Source of the DNA: DATKEU01 sp035544495
GTDB lineage: Bacteria; Myxococcota_A; Polyangia; Fen-1088
Direction of reading: 5' to 3'
Length of the DNA: 25,302 nucleotides
Assembly: GCA_035544495.1 (NCBI GenBank)
Contig: DATKEU010000297.1
Coordinates: 1-25,302, forward strand
Under the pieces are notes generated by a model. That model was not told where the DNA came from, made no database searches, and was given only the letters and a program-made list of their open reading frames with translations. The position numbers and the translations under genes were made by a program. Of the stretch, positions 1 through 6,068 are shown one piece after another (within the stretch, counting starts at the first letter, position 1; each line of letters begins with the position of its first letter).

Positions 1-932
1 CGGAGGCTGGGCACGCGAAAATCGATCCCGATGACGGCGTTGATGATGGGGATGGCGCCGGGGACGCTGCCCTCGGAGAAGCGGTGCGGGTCACCGGGGT
101 CGTCCTTGCCCGGGGTGATCTGCGTCTGCGCCAGCTGCTGCTCGTTGCAACTGGTCGCCGTGCATGACACGTGCAGCGGGTGACATTGAGTGAGATCGCC
201 GAAGTTGCTGTCGGTGCATTGGGTGGACTGAAGGCCGGGTGGCGTGCCGCCATAGTTGCTGGTGCGAAGGATGTCGCCGTGCTTGACGCCCACGCCCAGG
301 CCGGCGCCGTAGTGCATGCCGATCCAGTCGGTGAACATGGCGTGCCAGACGAACGACACGTCGATGTTGACGAAGCCGAAGCTGCGGAACTGAACGAAAT
401 CGGTGTCCACGTCAGCCTTCTTGCCGGTTCCCAGCCAGTTACCGTCGGCGGGTGACATGTCCTGGTACCCCACCGAGATGCCGATGTCGAAGTTGTCCTT
501 GCGGCGGAACAGTTCCAGCGCCCAGGCGCCGGGCAGGGCGCCGAACCCGAGGGGGACGTTCTTGCGAGTAAAAACATTGAGCATGAAGGCCGGGACCGAC
601 ACCCAACGAAATCGCACGGCCACGCCGTACGAGAGATCGGTCGGACGGGGATAGCTCGGGCTGCGAACCAGCGTCTCGGGAGCCAGCGCCGGCGGCGGCA
701 CGGCATCCGGCGCCGGGATGGGCGGGGTGGCGGCGGTGGGCGGCGGCATCGCCTCCGGCGCGGCGGGGGTGGGCGGGGGCATTGACGGCCCGGGCGCCGG
801 CAGCGGGACGGACGGCGGCGGCTCGGGAGGAGTGGGAGCGGGCGCCGTCGTCTGGGCAAGCAGCGCGCCCGCCTGCAGCGAAACCAGGGTGACCGCGAGC
901 GTCGCCGCCGGCAGCGTGCGCGTGCGCTTCAT
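1..932 (-). CDS. Exported Pro-rich outer-membrane-type protein (3' end cut off)
   Basis: The frame is open from an ATG at 932 down to base 1, about 310 codons, and continues outside the window. GGAGG lies 8 bases before the ATG and fixes the start. The N-terminus MKRTRTLPAAT followed by a hydrophobic stretch ending ALLA-Q is a Sec signal peptide cleaved near residue 27. Residues about 28-90 are a Pro/Ala-rich spacer (repeats such as PPPTPAAPEAMPPPT). The rest alternates polar and hydrophobic residues with many Gly, Tyr, Trp and Phe, as in a small outer-membrane beta-barrel; four Cys fall in one loop (about residues 240-275). No enzyme motif is visible. I infer a porin-like or OmpA-like surface protein, but the missing C-terminus, where a barrel signal would lie, prevents proof. 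A candidate -10 box (TACAAT) lies 35 bases upstream. Confidence 0.75.
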   Translation of the reverse strand, partial: MKRTRTLPAATLAVTLVSLQAGALLAQTTAPAPTPPEPPPSVPLPAPGPSMPPPTPAAPEAMPPPTAATPPIPAPDAVPPPALAPETLVRSPSYPRPTDLSYGVAVRFRWVSVPAFMLNVFTRKNVPLGFGALPGAWALELFRRKDNFDIGISVGYQDMSPADGNWLGTGKKADVDTDFVQFRSFGFVNIDVSFVWHAMFTDWIGMHYGAGLGVGVKHGDILRTSNYGGTPPGLQSTQCTDSNFGDLTQCHPLHVSCTATSCNEQQLAQTQITPGKDDPGDPHRFSEGSVPGAIPIINAVIGIDFRVPSL

Positions 933-966
933 TGGACGTCCTCCGTAGGTGTAAGCCAGCGGCGCG

Positions 967-972
967 ATTGTA
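967..972 (-). promoter_or_regulatory. Candidate -10 box for the exported protein gene
   Basis: On the minus strand this reads TACAAT, preceded directly by GTG, which resembles an extended -10 element. It would start RNA near 960 and leave a leader of about 28 bases containing the GGAGG site. No good -35 box is present at 17 bases, so this is a weak call. Confidence 0.3.
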
Positions 973-973
973 C

Positions 974-995
974 ACCCGCCCCGTTCACGGCGGGT
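974..995 (-). other. Hairpin over the dedA-like stop codon
   Basis: A perfect 7-bp inverted repeat (ACCCGCC / GGCGGGT, 8-base loop) covers the stop codon of the DedA gene. No U-tract follows on the minus strand, so it is at best a 3' stabilising stem or a weak terminator between the DedA gene and the exported protein gene. Confidence 0.3.
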
Positions 996-1623
996 CCGCG
1001 ATCGTGGTCGTCTGGGCGAGCCTGCGCTTGTGCCGCCGCCAGGCCTTCACGAACAGGAACATCGCCGCCACCAGGACGGCGATCAAGATGCCGTGCTCGG
1101 TGCGGCGAGCGTACTTGACGACATAATCGATCTGGCTACCGAACCACCACGCCGAGTACACCAGCACCGGCACGGAAAACACCGCGGCCGAAAAGTCGTA
1201 GATCAGAAACACGGGCGGGCGCAGGTGCAGAGTTCCGGCGGTGAAGAAGATCGTGAAACGCAGCCCCGGCGTGAACCGTCCCACCAGCACCACCTTGCTG
1301 CCGAACTTGCGGAAATAGGCGCGCACGCGCAGCTGGCGGCGGGGCGTGAAATATTGCTGCGCCAGCCGGCTGGCCAGCACGCGCCGCCCGAAGAACCGGC
1401 CCATGAAGAACGCCAGCGAGTCGCCCGCCAGCACCGCGGCCAGGCACAGCGCCGTCGCCCGGTGCACTTGCAAGACCCCCTTGTACGAGAAATACCCGGC
1501 CGCGATCAGCGAGATGTCCTCGGGGATGGGCAGCCCCAGCCCGCACAGCAGCAGGATGCCCGCCAGCCACAGATACGCCCCCAGCGGCGTCATGACGGAC
1601 AGTTGGGCAATGAACCACTTCAC
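985..1623 (-). CDS. DedA / VTT-domain membrane protein
   Basis: A 212-residue integral membrane protein of the DedA (SNARE-associated, VTT) family, whose members act as lipid scramblases or flippases (for example undecaprenyl phosphate or phospholipid recycling) and support membrane energetics. Family marks are the GLGLPIPED segment near residue 30, AGDSLAFFMGR near 66, and the signature VGRFTPGLRF followed by TAGTL near 115-130. At least four hydrophobic segments are visible, and the basic C-terminus (RRHKRRLAQ) is cytoplasmic in the usual topology. The length matches typical DedA proteins (200-220). The start is a GTG directly after a G6/C6 hairpin; no ATG is available in frame nearby. It lies downstream of the sigma operon on the same strand, separated by about 127 bases with a terminator-like stem, so it is probably a separate unit. 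The substrate cannot be read from sequence. Confidence 0.9.
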   Translation of the reverse strand: MKWFIAQLSVMTPLGAYLWLAGILLLCGLGLPIPEDISLIAAGYFSYKGVLQVHRATALCLAAVLAGDSLAFFMGRFFGRRVLASRLAQQYFTPRRQLRVRAYFRKFGSKVVLVGRFTPGLRFTIFFTAGTLHLRPPVFLIYDFSAAVFSVPVLVYSAWWFGSQIDYVVKYARRTEHGILIAVLVAAMFLFVKAWRRHKRRLAQTTTIADPP

Positions 1624-1624
1624 C

Positions 1625-1640
1625 GGGGGGACCGCCCCCC
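1625..1640 (-). promoter_or_regulatory. G6/C6 hairpin just before the DedA GTG start
   Basis: Six G, a four-base loop (CGGT on the minus strand) and six C form a very stable stem that ends one base before the GTG start. The G-run is also the only Shine-Dalgarno-like sequence, so the stem would hide the ribosome site. A role in lowering translation is inferred. Confidence 0.35.
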
Positions 1641-1652
1641 ATGCAATAACAC

Positions 1653-1675
1653 GAACAAAGGCCTCGGGAAGGCCT
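1653..1675 (-). terminator. Possible terminator after the sigma operon
   Basis: On the minus strand AGGCCT, a five-base loop TCCCG and AGGCCT are followed by TTTGTT. It sits about 75 bases past the stop of the Spy-like gene and before the DedA gene. The stem is only 6 bp and the T-run is interrupted, so the call is tentative. Confidence 0.4.
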
Positions 1676-1750
1676 AACTAGGATCTCCCACCCGGCGGAG
1701 GGCGGCGCGGTTCCCGTCGCGGCCACCCTCGCGGCGCGCGCGGGGAGGGC

Positions 1751-2344
1751 TCAAAAATCGAGGTCGTCGTCGCGGCGCTTGTCGCCGGGCCGCCGCTGCT
1801 CCTCGGATGCCTCTCGGATGCGGTGAATGAACCCGCGCTCGATGCGGGGCAGCAACAGCACCAGCTTTGCCTGCTGCATCGGGTTCAGCACCTTGCGCAG
1901 CTCGCGGATCTTCTCGTCCATCGTCGCCTGCATCTTGCCGCGCCACGCGAGCAGGCGATCCAGCGACGCGGTCAGCTTGGCGTTGCTCGGCGTCGCCGCC
2001 TCCGTCTCGGCGCGCAGATCGCGAACCAGACCCTGATGCTCCTTCATCAGCGCCAGCTCGCGATCGTCGTACTTCGAAAGAATGGGGAGCAGGCGGGCCG
2101 CCGTCGCCTGATCCAGCTTCAGCTCGTCGACGATCTTCCAGGCGCGCAAGGTGCGCATCCGTTCCAGCACTTCGCCGCGCAGCTGATCGGGCGTGCGTCC
2201 ATCGCCCGGAATGGGCGTCCCACCGGCCGCGGGCGCGGGCGAGCCGGGCCGGGCGGGCGTCTCGGCCCGCGCCTCCCCGACGGTGAGGGCCATCGCCAGG
2301 CCCAACACGAAAGCAGCGCCTCGCGCCGGGCGCCCGCCGATCAT
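1751..2344 (-). CDS. Periplasmic Spy/CpxP-like protein of the sigma operon
   Basis: A 197-residue exported protein. A signal peptide (GAAFVLGLAMALTVGEARA-E) is cleaved near residue 27, followed by a Pro/Gly-rich spacer to about residue 50. The mature part is almost all charged amphipathic helix (residues 52-180) with the order typical of Spy/CpxP-type periplasmic chaperones and sensors: RMRTLRAWKIVDELKLD early, a DRLLAWRGKM helix, then VLNPMQQAKLVLLLPRIER, which corresponds to the LTxxQ-type segment near the C-terminus. The tail is acidic/basic (KRRDDDLDF). The ATG overlaps the TGA of the anti-sigma gene (ATGA), so translation is coupled. In known systems such proteins bind misfolded envelope proteins or modulate the sensor; the same role is inferred here from family and operon position. 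Confidence 0.75.
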   Translation of the reverse strand: MIGGRPARGAAFVLGLAMALTVGEARAETPARPGSPAPAAGGTPIPGDGRTPDQLRGEVLERMRTLRAWKIVDELKLDQATAARLLPILSKYDDRELALMKEHQGLVRDLRAETEAATPSNAKLTASLDRLLAWRGKMQATMDEKIRELRKVLNPMQQAKLVLLLPRIERGFIHRIREASEEQRRPGDKRRDDDLDF

Positions 2345-3027
2345 TCCAGCTCCAGGCCCAGCCGATGCGTCAGCTGTCGCAGCTGCACGCCGTCGAGGCG
2401 GGCCAGCTGCTCCAGCGCCGTCGCATCGCCATCATCCTCGGCGGCGACATCAGCGGCCGGATCCTCCAGCAGCCGCAGCGTCGCGCTTCCATCTTCGGTC
2501 AGCCGACTGTTCAGCGCGCGCAGCTCCGGTGTGTCCAGGCTGGCCAGCTTTCCCATGGGGAGATTTTCGTCGCTTTCCGAGCCGGCCGCCAGCGTCGCCG
2601 TCACCGGGGCCGGGGCCGTCGCCAGCGCCGAGGGCGCGGGACCGCTTTCACCGCGCGTCCCGAGCACCAGCACCGCCGCCGCGGCTGCCCAGACGCCCAG
2701 GCTGCCCAAAAGAGCCGGCGCCCACCAGCGCCGCGCCGGTCGCACGACTGGCGTGGCCGGCGCCTTCGGCGCCCCCAGCACCTCGTCGGCGATGCGCTCG
2801 GGCATGACCTTCCAGAACGCGGGGCCGGGGTCGCTCTCCTCGGCGGCCATGGCGGCGCCGGTGCGCAGCGCCTCGGCCAGGCGGGGCAGCTCGCGCAGCT
2901 CGCTCAGCGTCCGGAAACACTCCAGGCAGGATCCGGCGTGCTCGACCAGCTCCGGATGCCCGGTCAGCCTGTCGCCCTCCAGCAGGCGATCCTCCACCGC
3001 CTCGCAGATCGTCATCCGGTCACTCAT
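2341..3027 (-). CDS. Zinc-finger anti-sigma factor, single membrane span
   Basis: A 228-residue membrane anti-sigma factor. The N-terminal cytoplasmic part has the zinc-binding anti-sigma signature Hx3Cx2C (H30, C34, C37), which clamps the ECF sigma factor. A membrane segment follows at about 101-123 (starts WWAPALLGSLGVWAAAAAV). The remaining 105 residues should be periplasmic; they hold an Ala/Pro/Thr-rich stretch and two copies of a helix of the form LAxLDxxxLRxLxxRL near 150-166 and 205-221. The frame is open much further upstream, but the ATG at 3027 is chosen because it overlaps the sigma TGA in ATGA and the zinc motif then lies at the expected distance. The gene also overlaps the Spy-like gene by ATGA. 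It should hold the upstream sigma factor inactive until an envelope signal is received (family knowledge). Family assignment is firm; the signal is unknown. Confidence 0.88.
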   Translation of the reverse strand: MSDRMTICEAVEDRLLEGDRLTGHPELVEHAGSCLECFRTLSELRELPRLAEALRTGAAMAAEESDPGPAFWKVMPERIADEVLGAPKAPATPVVRPARRWWAPALLGSLGVWAAAAAVLVLGTRGESGPAPSALATAPAPVTATLAAGSESDENLPMGKLASLDTPELRALNSRLTEDGSATLRLLEDPAADVAAEDDGDATALEQLARLDGVQLRQLTHRLGLELE

Positions 3028-3647
3028 CGGCCGCGCTCCTTCGAGCCGTAAAGCTCGTCTGCGGCGCCGATGCGGCCGCGCAGCGCGCGGATGGCGTAAT
3101 GAAAGTTCACCTTGGCGGCGCCCTCGCTGGTGCCCAGCGCCTCTCCGATCTCGCGGAAAGAAAGATCCTCGTAGACGCGCAGCTCCAACGTCATCCGCTG
3201 CTTCGTCGGCAGCTGGCTGACGATCCCGCGCAGAGCCGCCGCCAGCTGGCCCGCCTCCAGGCGATCGCTGCCGATCGCTTTGACAGGGGCCGTGCTGGGG
3301 CCGGCGGCGGTGGCCTCCTCGGACACGAAGCGCGCGTGATCGCGGATGTGGTTCAGCGCCAGGTTGGCGGCGATGCGGAACAGCCAGCCGCGAAACAGAT
3401 CGGCGCTGCGCAGATCGCCGAGCTTGGTCATCACGCGTACGAACGTCCGTTGCAGCAGATCCGCGGCCTCGTCCTGATCGTGCACGTACCGCAGGCACAG
3501 CGCGTACACCGGCTTCTGGTAGCGGCGCACCAGCTCGGTCAGCGCGGGGCGATCGCCGCGCTGAGCGCGCTGCACCAGCGCTTCTTCTTCTGAGGCCTCT
3601 TGCGAAGGGGGCATGGCGAAAGATCGGCGAATGGGGGGCGCCTGCAT
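3024..3647 (-). CDS. ECF-type RNA polymerase sigma factor
   Basis: A sigma-70 family ECF factor of 207 residues. Region 2 spans about 34-103 (LVRRYQKPVYALCLRY, then DEAADLLQRTFVRV and FRGWLFRIAANLALNHIRD), which binds the core enzyme and the -10 element. Region 4 spans about 139-195 (QLPTKQRMTLELRVYEDLSFREIGEAL, then SEGAAKVNFHYAIRALR), the helix-turn-helix for the -35 element. Region 3 is absent, as expected for ECF. A GTG at 3689 and an ATG at 3614 are in frame, but the ATG at 3647 has GGAG five bases upstream and is preferred. The gene heads an operon with its anti-sigma factor and a Spy-like periplasmic protein, the usual order for an envelope-stress circuit. Self-regulation is likely but I could not identify the promoter. 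The motif quoted for region 4 is split here by residues not listed. Confidence 0.92.
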   Translation of the reverse strand: MQAPPIRRSFAMPPSQEASEEEALVQRAQRGDRPALTELVRRYQKPVYALCLRYVHDQDEAADLLQRTFVRVMTKLGDLRSADLFRGWLFRIAANLALNHIRDHARFVSEEATAAGPSTAPVKAIGSDRLEAGQLAAALRGIVSQLPTKQRMTLELRVYEDLSFREIGEALGTSEGAAKVNFHYAIRALRGRIGAADELYGSKERGR

Positions 3648-3755
3648 GGTGGCTCCGTCAACGATCTCATGACCCGGCATTGAAGGCACCGGTTAGGCGC
3701 ATCGTCTGTCCCGCTGAAAGCCTGTCCGCGGACCTGCCCGTCCGACCCTGCTCCC

Positions 3756-3772
3756 TCGCGCGCTTCGCGCGA
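3756..3772 (-). other. Hairpin after the small coiled-coil gene
   Basis: TCGCGCG, three bases and CGCGCGA form a 7-bp stem four bases past the stop codon of the minus-strand gene at 3776-4093. No T-run follows, so it is a 3' stem or weak terminator only. Confidence 0.3.
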
Positions 3773-3775
3773 TCG

Positions 3776-4093
3776 CTAGCCTCCGGGTGGTCGACCGCCG
3801 TTGCCCGGCCCGAACGGCGCGGACTTGGCCTGCATCATCGCGATGGTGTCTTCCAGCGTCTGGACCGTCGAGCGAAGGGCGGAGACCTCTTCTTGTGTGG
3901 CAAAACCGAACACCCCCGCGGCAAATCGCGTGGCCTTGTCCACCTCCGCCTTGACGCTGCCGCCCAGGTTCATCGCCTTCATGGCGGCGTTGACGACCTT
4001 GGGATTGCCCATCACTTTCGACAGGCGCGGGTCGCTCATCAGCCGCATGGCCTGGCCCATCAGGGCGTCCTTGACCGAGTTCAAGACGGACAT
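3776..4093 (-). CDS. Small protein with C-terminal coiled coil, function unknown
   Basis: A 105-residue protein that I cannot assign firmly. Residues 1-60 are helical and rich in Met, Lys and Asn (LMSDPRLSKVMGNPKVVNAA, then MKAMNLGGSVKAEVD). Residues 65-92 (FGFATQEEVSALRSTVQTL and onward) look like a short heptad coiled coil, followed by a Gly/Pro tail. The pattern of an amphipathic helical body with an F-x-T-x-E-E-V-x-x-L coiled coil resembles phasin-type and UbiK-type proteins, but that is only an impression. The ATG at 4093 is chosen because the family-like sequence begins there; the frame stays open upstream with basic, low-complexity translation typical of a false extension. No strong Shine-Dalgarno site is seen. 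It is divergent from the small membrane protein at 4155. Confidence 0.6.
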   Translation of the reverse strand: MSVLNSVKDALMGQAMRLMSDPRLSKVMGNPKVVNAAMKAMNLGGSVKAEVDKATRFAAGVFGFATQEEVSALRSTVQTLEDTIAMMQAKSAPFGPGNGGRPPGG

Positions 4094-4154
4094 GGTCGAC
4101 TTTTGCCACGCGACCTGACTTGCGTCAACGCGTGACGGGCGGCATGCTGGATTC

Positions 4155-4457
4155 GTGGCGGCCGGAATCAACCGCAGCGGCGCATGGAATTTCTTGTCTG
4201 TCGTGACGGCGTCGTTCGCCCTCGGCTGGCTGCTGGGTCTGGCGATGGTCCTCAAGGCCTGGAACCTGTCGCACGTGCCCCGCTGGAGCATGTTCGGCGG
4301 CGCCGGCCATGCCGCCTTCATGCTGATCCCGGTCGTCTCGGGAATCCTGGTCACGCGAACCGCGGGCCGGCTTTTCAGCCGGGGCTGGGGCGGCCTGTCG
4401 GTCCGTTTCCTGGTCCTGGGCGTGTGCCTGCTCCTGGCGGGCATTCTGGTCCTCTGA
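4155..4457 (+). CDS. Small three-span membrane protein, unknown function
   Basis: A 100-residue hydrophobic protein with three likely membrane segments, at about 13-33 (LSVVTASFALGWLLGLAMVL), 47-65 (GGAGHAAFMLIPVVSGILV) and 81-100 (LSVRFLVLGVCLLLAGILVL). No family motif is recognised. The start is a GTG without a clear ribosome site; an ATG 11 bases upstream is out of frame. Codon usage (GC-rich third positions) and the clean membrane pattern support it being real. It ends 11 bases before moaB and is probably the first gene of the run moaB-moaA-dipeptidase-ccmE, which might suggest a link to molybdenum cofactor or respiratory metabolism, but nothing in the protein itself shows this. Confidence 0.6.
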   Translation: MAAGINRSGAWNFLSVVTASFALGWLLGLAMVLKAWNLSHVPRWSMFGGAGHAAFMLIPVVSGILVTRTAGRLFSRGWGGLSVRFLVLGVCLLLAGILVL

Positions 4458-4468
4458 CGGCGGCAGCC

Positions 4469-5038
4469 GTGTCCGTCGACGAGCACAAGAGCTATGCGCC
4501 CGCGGGCGCGGACCTTCGCATCGCCGTCGTCACCGCGTCCGATAGCCGGACCACCGACACCGACGAAGGCGGCCGCCTGGTGCGGGCGCTGGCCGAGCAG
4601 GCCGGCTTTCGCGTGACCACGACCGCCATCGTTCGCGAGGATCCCGGGCTCATCCGAAGGACGGTCGCCGAGCTGATCGAGGGCGGGAGCGCCGACGCTG
4701 TGCTGGTCACCGGCGGCACGGGGCTCGCGGGGCGCGACGGCACCGTCGAGGCGCTGGCGCCGCTAATGGAAAAGACACTGCCCGGCTTCGGCGAGCTGTT
4801 TCGCATGCTCTCGTTCGCCGAGATCGGCGGCGCCGCCATGCTGTCGCGGGCCTGCGCCGGCACGCGGGGGGCGGTCGCGATCTTCGCCATGCCCGGCTCG
4901 CCCGCCGGCGTGCGCCTGGCGATGGAACGGCTGATCATTCCCGAGTTGCCGCACGTGCTGGGCCAGTTGCGCCGGCGTGACGATCACGCCGGCGGTCACC
5001 ATCATCACGACAAGGGCCACCGTCATGGGACCGGTTGA
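4469..5038 (+). CDS. moaB: Molybdenum cofactor protein B (MoaB/MogA family)
   Basis: A 189-residue cytoplasmic protein of the MoaB/MogA family, which adenylylates molybdopterin before metal insertion (MogA) or plays a related role in cofactor synthesis. Marks include RIAVVTASDSR near residue 17, VLVTGGTGLAGRDGTVEAL near 75 (the family GGTG loop, usually GGTGxxxRD), FAEIGGAAMLSRACAGT near 113, and FAMPGSPAGVRLAMERLI near 140. The start is a GTG chosen because the frame upstream has no family similarity and the gene begins 11 bases after the membrane protein. It overlaps moaA by 14 bases. An unusual 19-residue C-terminal tail is rich in His (HHHHDKGHRH) and is absent from the usual family length of about 165-175. 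The tail may bind metal (inference). Confidence 0.92.
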   Translation: MSVDEHKSYAPAGADLRIAVVTASDSRTTDTDEGGRLVRALAEQAGFRVTTTAIVREDPGLIRRTVAELIEGGSADAVLVTGGTGLAGRDGTVEALAPLMEKTLPGFGELFRMLSFAEIGGAAMLSRACAGTRGAVAIFAMPGSPAGVRLAMERLIIPELPHVLGQLRRRDDHAGGHHHHDKGHRHGTG

Positions 5039-6068
5039 CGCGGCGGCGCGCGCCCTGCCGCTGGTCGATCGCCAGCGCCGCACGATCAACTACCTGCGCG
5101 TCTCCGTCACCGACCGCTGCAACTACCGCTGCACCTACTGCCTGCCCGAGGATGGCGTCGAGCACGTCGACCGCGCCGACATCCTCTCCTTCGAGGAGCT
5201 GTGCGATCTCCTGCGCTGCTTCGCCGCTGTCGGCGTCCGGCGCGTCCGCTTGACGGGCGGCGAGCCGACGGTGCGGCGCGATCTGGCGGCGCTGGTGCGC
5301 ATGGTGCGCGCCGTGGGCGGCATCGACGAGATCGCGCTGTCGACGAACGGCCACCTCCTCGGCGAGCTGGCGGCGCCGTTGCGCGCGGCGGGGGTCGATC
5401 GCCTGAACGTCAGCCTGGACACGCTGGACGCCGCGCGCTTTTCCGCCATCACCCGCCGTGGCCAGCTTGCGCGCGTTCTCGGCGGCATCGAGGCGGCGCG
5501 CGCGGCCGGTTTCGCCTCGATCAAGATCAACACCGTGGCCGTCAAGGGGTTCAACGACGGCGAGCTGGGCGCGCTGTGCGCCTACGCCTGGGAGCGCGAT
5601 CTGGTCCCGCGCTTCATCGAGCAGATGCCGATGGCGGGCGGGCGCACGTTCATTCCCGGCGAGCTCTTGTCGGCGGCGGAGATCCGGGCCGCGGTCGGCG
5701 CGCACTTCGCGGGCGCCGCGCTGATACCCGACGACGGCGGGTCCGCCCGGGGCGCCGGTCCGGCCCGCTACTGGCGGCTCGACGGTGGCGATCGCCGCGG
5801 GCGGGGGCGCCGCTTCGGGATCATCTCGCCGATGACCGAGCACTTCTGCGACACCTGCAACCGCGTGCGCCTGTCCGCCGCCGGGGCGCTGCACAGCTGC
5901 CTCGGCTACGACGACGCCGTCGACCTGCGATGCCAGCTGCGCGCCGGCGGTCCCGACGCCGTCATCGCCGCCATTCGCGCCGCCGTGGCGCAGAAGCGCG
6001 ATGGCCACCGCTTCGGGCTGCTGGGCCTTGGAGGCCCGCGCAAGGCGATGATACAGATCGGCGGGTGA
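5025..6068 (+). CDS. moaA: GTP 3',8-cyclase MoaA (radical SAM)
   Basis: A 347-residue radical SAM enzyme that converts GTP to 3',8-cyclo-7,8-dihydro-GTP, the first step of molybdenum cofactor synthesis. The N-terminal Cx3Cx2C motif (C32, C36, C39 in DRCNYRCTYCLPEDG) binds the SAM 4Fe-4S cluster. The second, C-terminal cluster site is C275, C278 and C292 (FCDTCNRVRLSAAG, then HSC). GGEP (residues about 80-83) and the NVSLDTL segment are present. The chain ends in the conserved Gly-Gly (IQIGG), which in known MoaA enters the active site. All key residues are intact. The ATG at 5025, with AGGG about nine bases before it, is preferred to one 48 bases upstream. It overlaps moaB by 14 bases and shares GTGA with the dipeptidase gene, so translation is coupled. 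No moaC, moaE or moeA lies in the window. Confidence 0.96.
   Translation: MGPVDAAARALPLVDRQRRTINYLRVSVTDRCNYRCTYCLPEDGVEHVDRADILSFEELCDLLRCFAAVGVRRVRLTGGEPTVRRDLAALVRMVRAVGGIDEIALSTNGHLLGELAAPLRAAGVDRLNVSLDTLDAARFSAITRRGQLARVLGGIEAARAAGFASIKINTVAVKGFNDGELGALCAYAWERDLVPRFIEQMPMAGGRTFIPGELLSAAEIRAAVGAHFAGAALIPDDGGSARGAGPARYWRLDGGDRRGRGRRFGIISPMTEHFCDTCNRVRLSAAGALHSCLGYDDAVDLRCQLRAGGPDAVIAAIRAAVAQKRDGHRFGLLGLGGPRKAMIQIGG

Noticed and set aside
974..995. Hairpin at the DedA 3' end as a rho-independent terminator
   Set aside because: No T-run follows on the minus strand and the loop contains the stop codon; kept only as a hairpin.
1823..3220. Long open frame on plus (465 codons)
   Set aside because: It lies opposite the Spy-like and anti-sigma genes. 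The translation is Gln/Arg/Ser-rich and unlike any known protein, while the minus genes have clear domains and ATGA junctions.
3690..3775. Possible small gene or promoter upstream of the sigma factor
   Set aside because: No short frame has a ribosome site, and I could not find a convincing ECF -35/-10 pair; only the 3756-3772 stem is visible.
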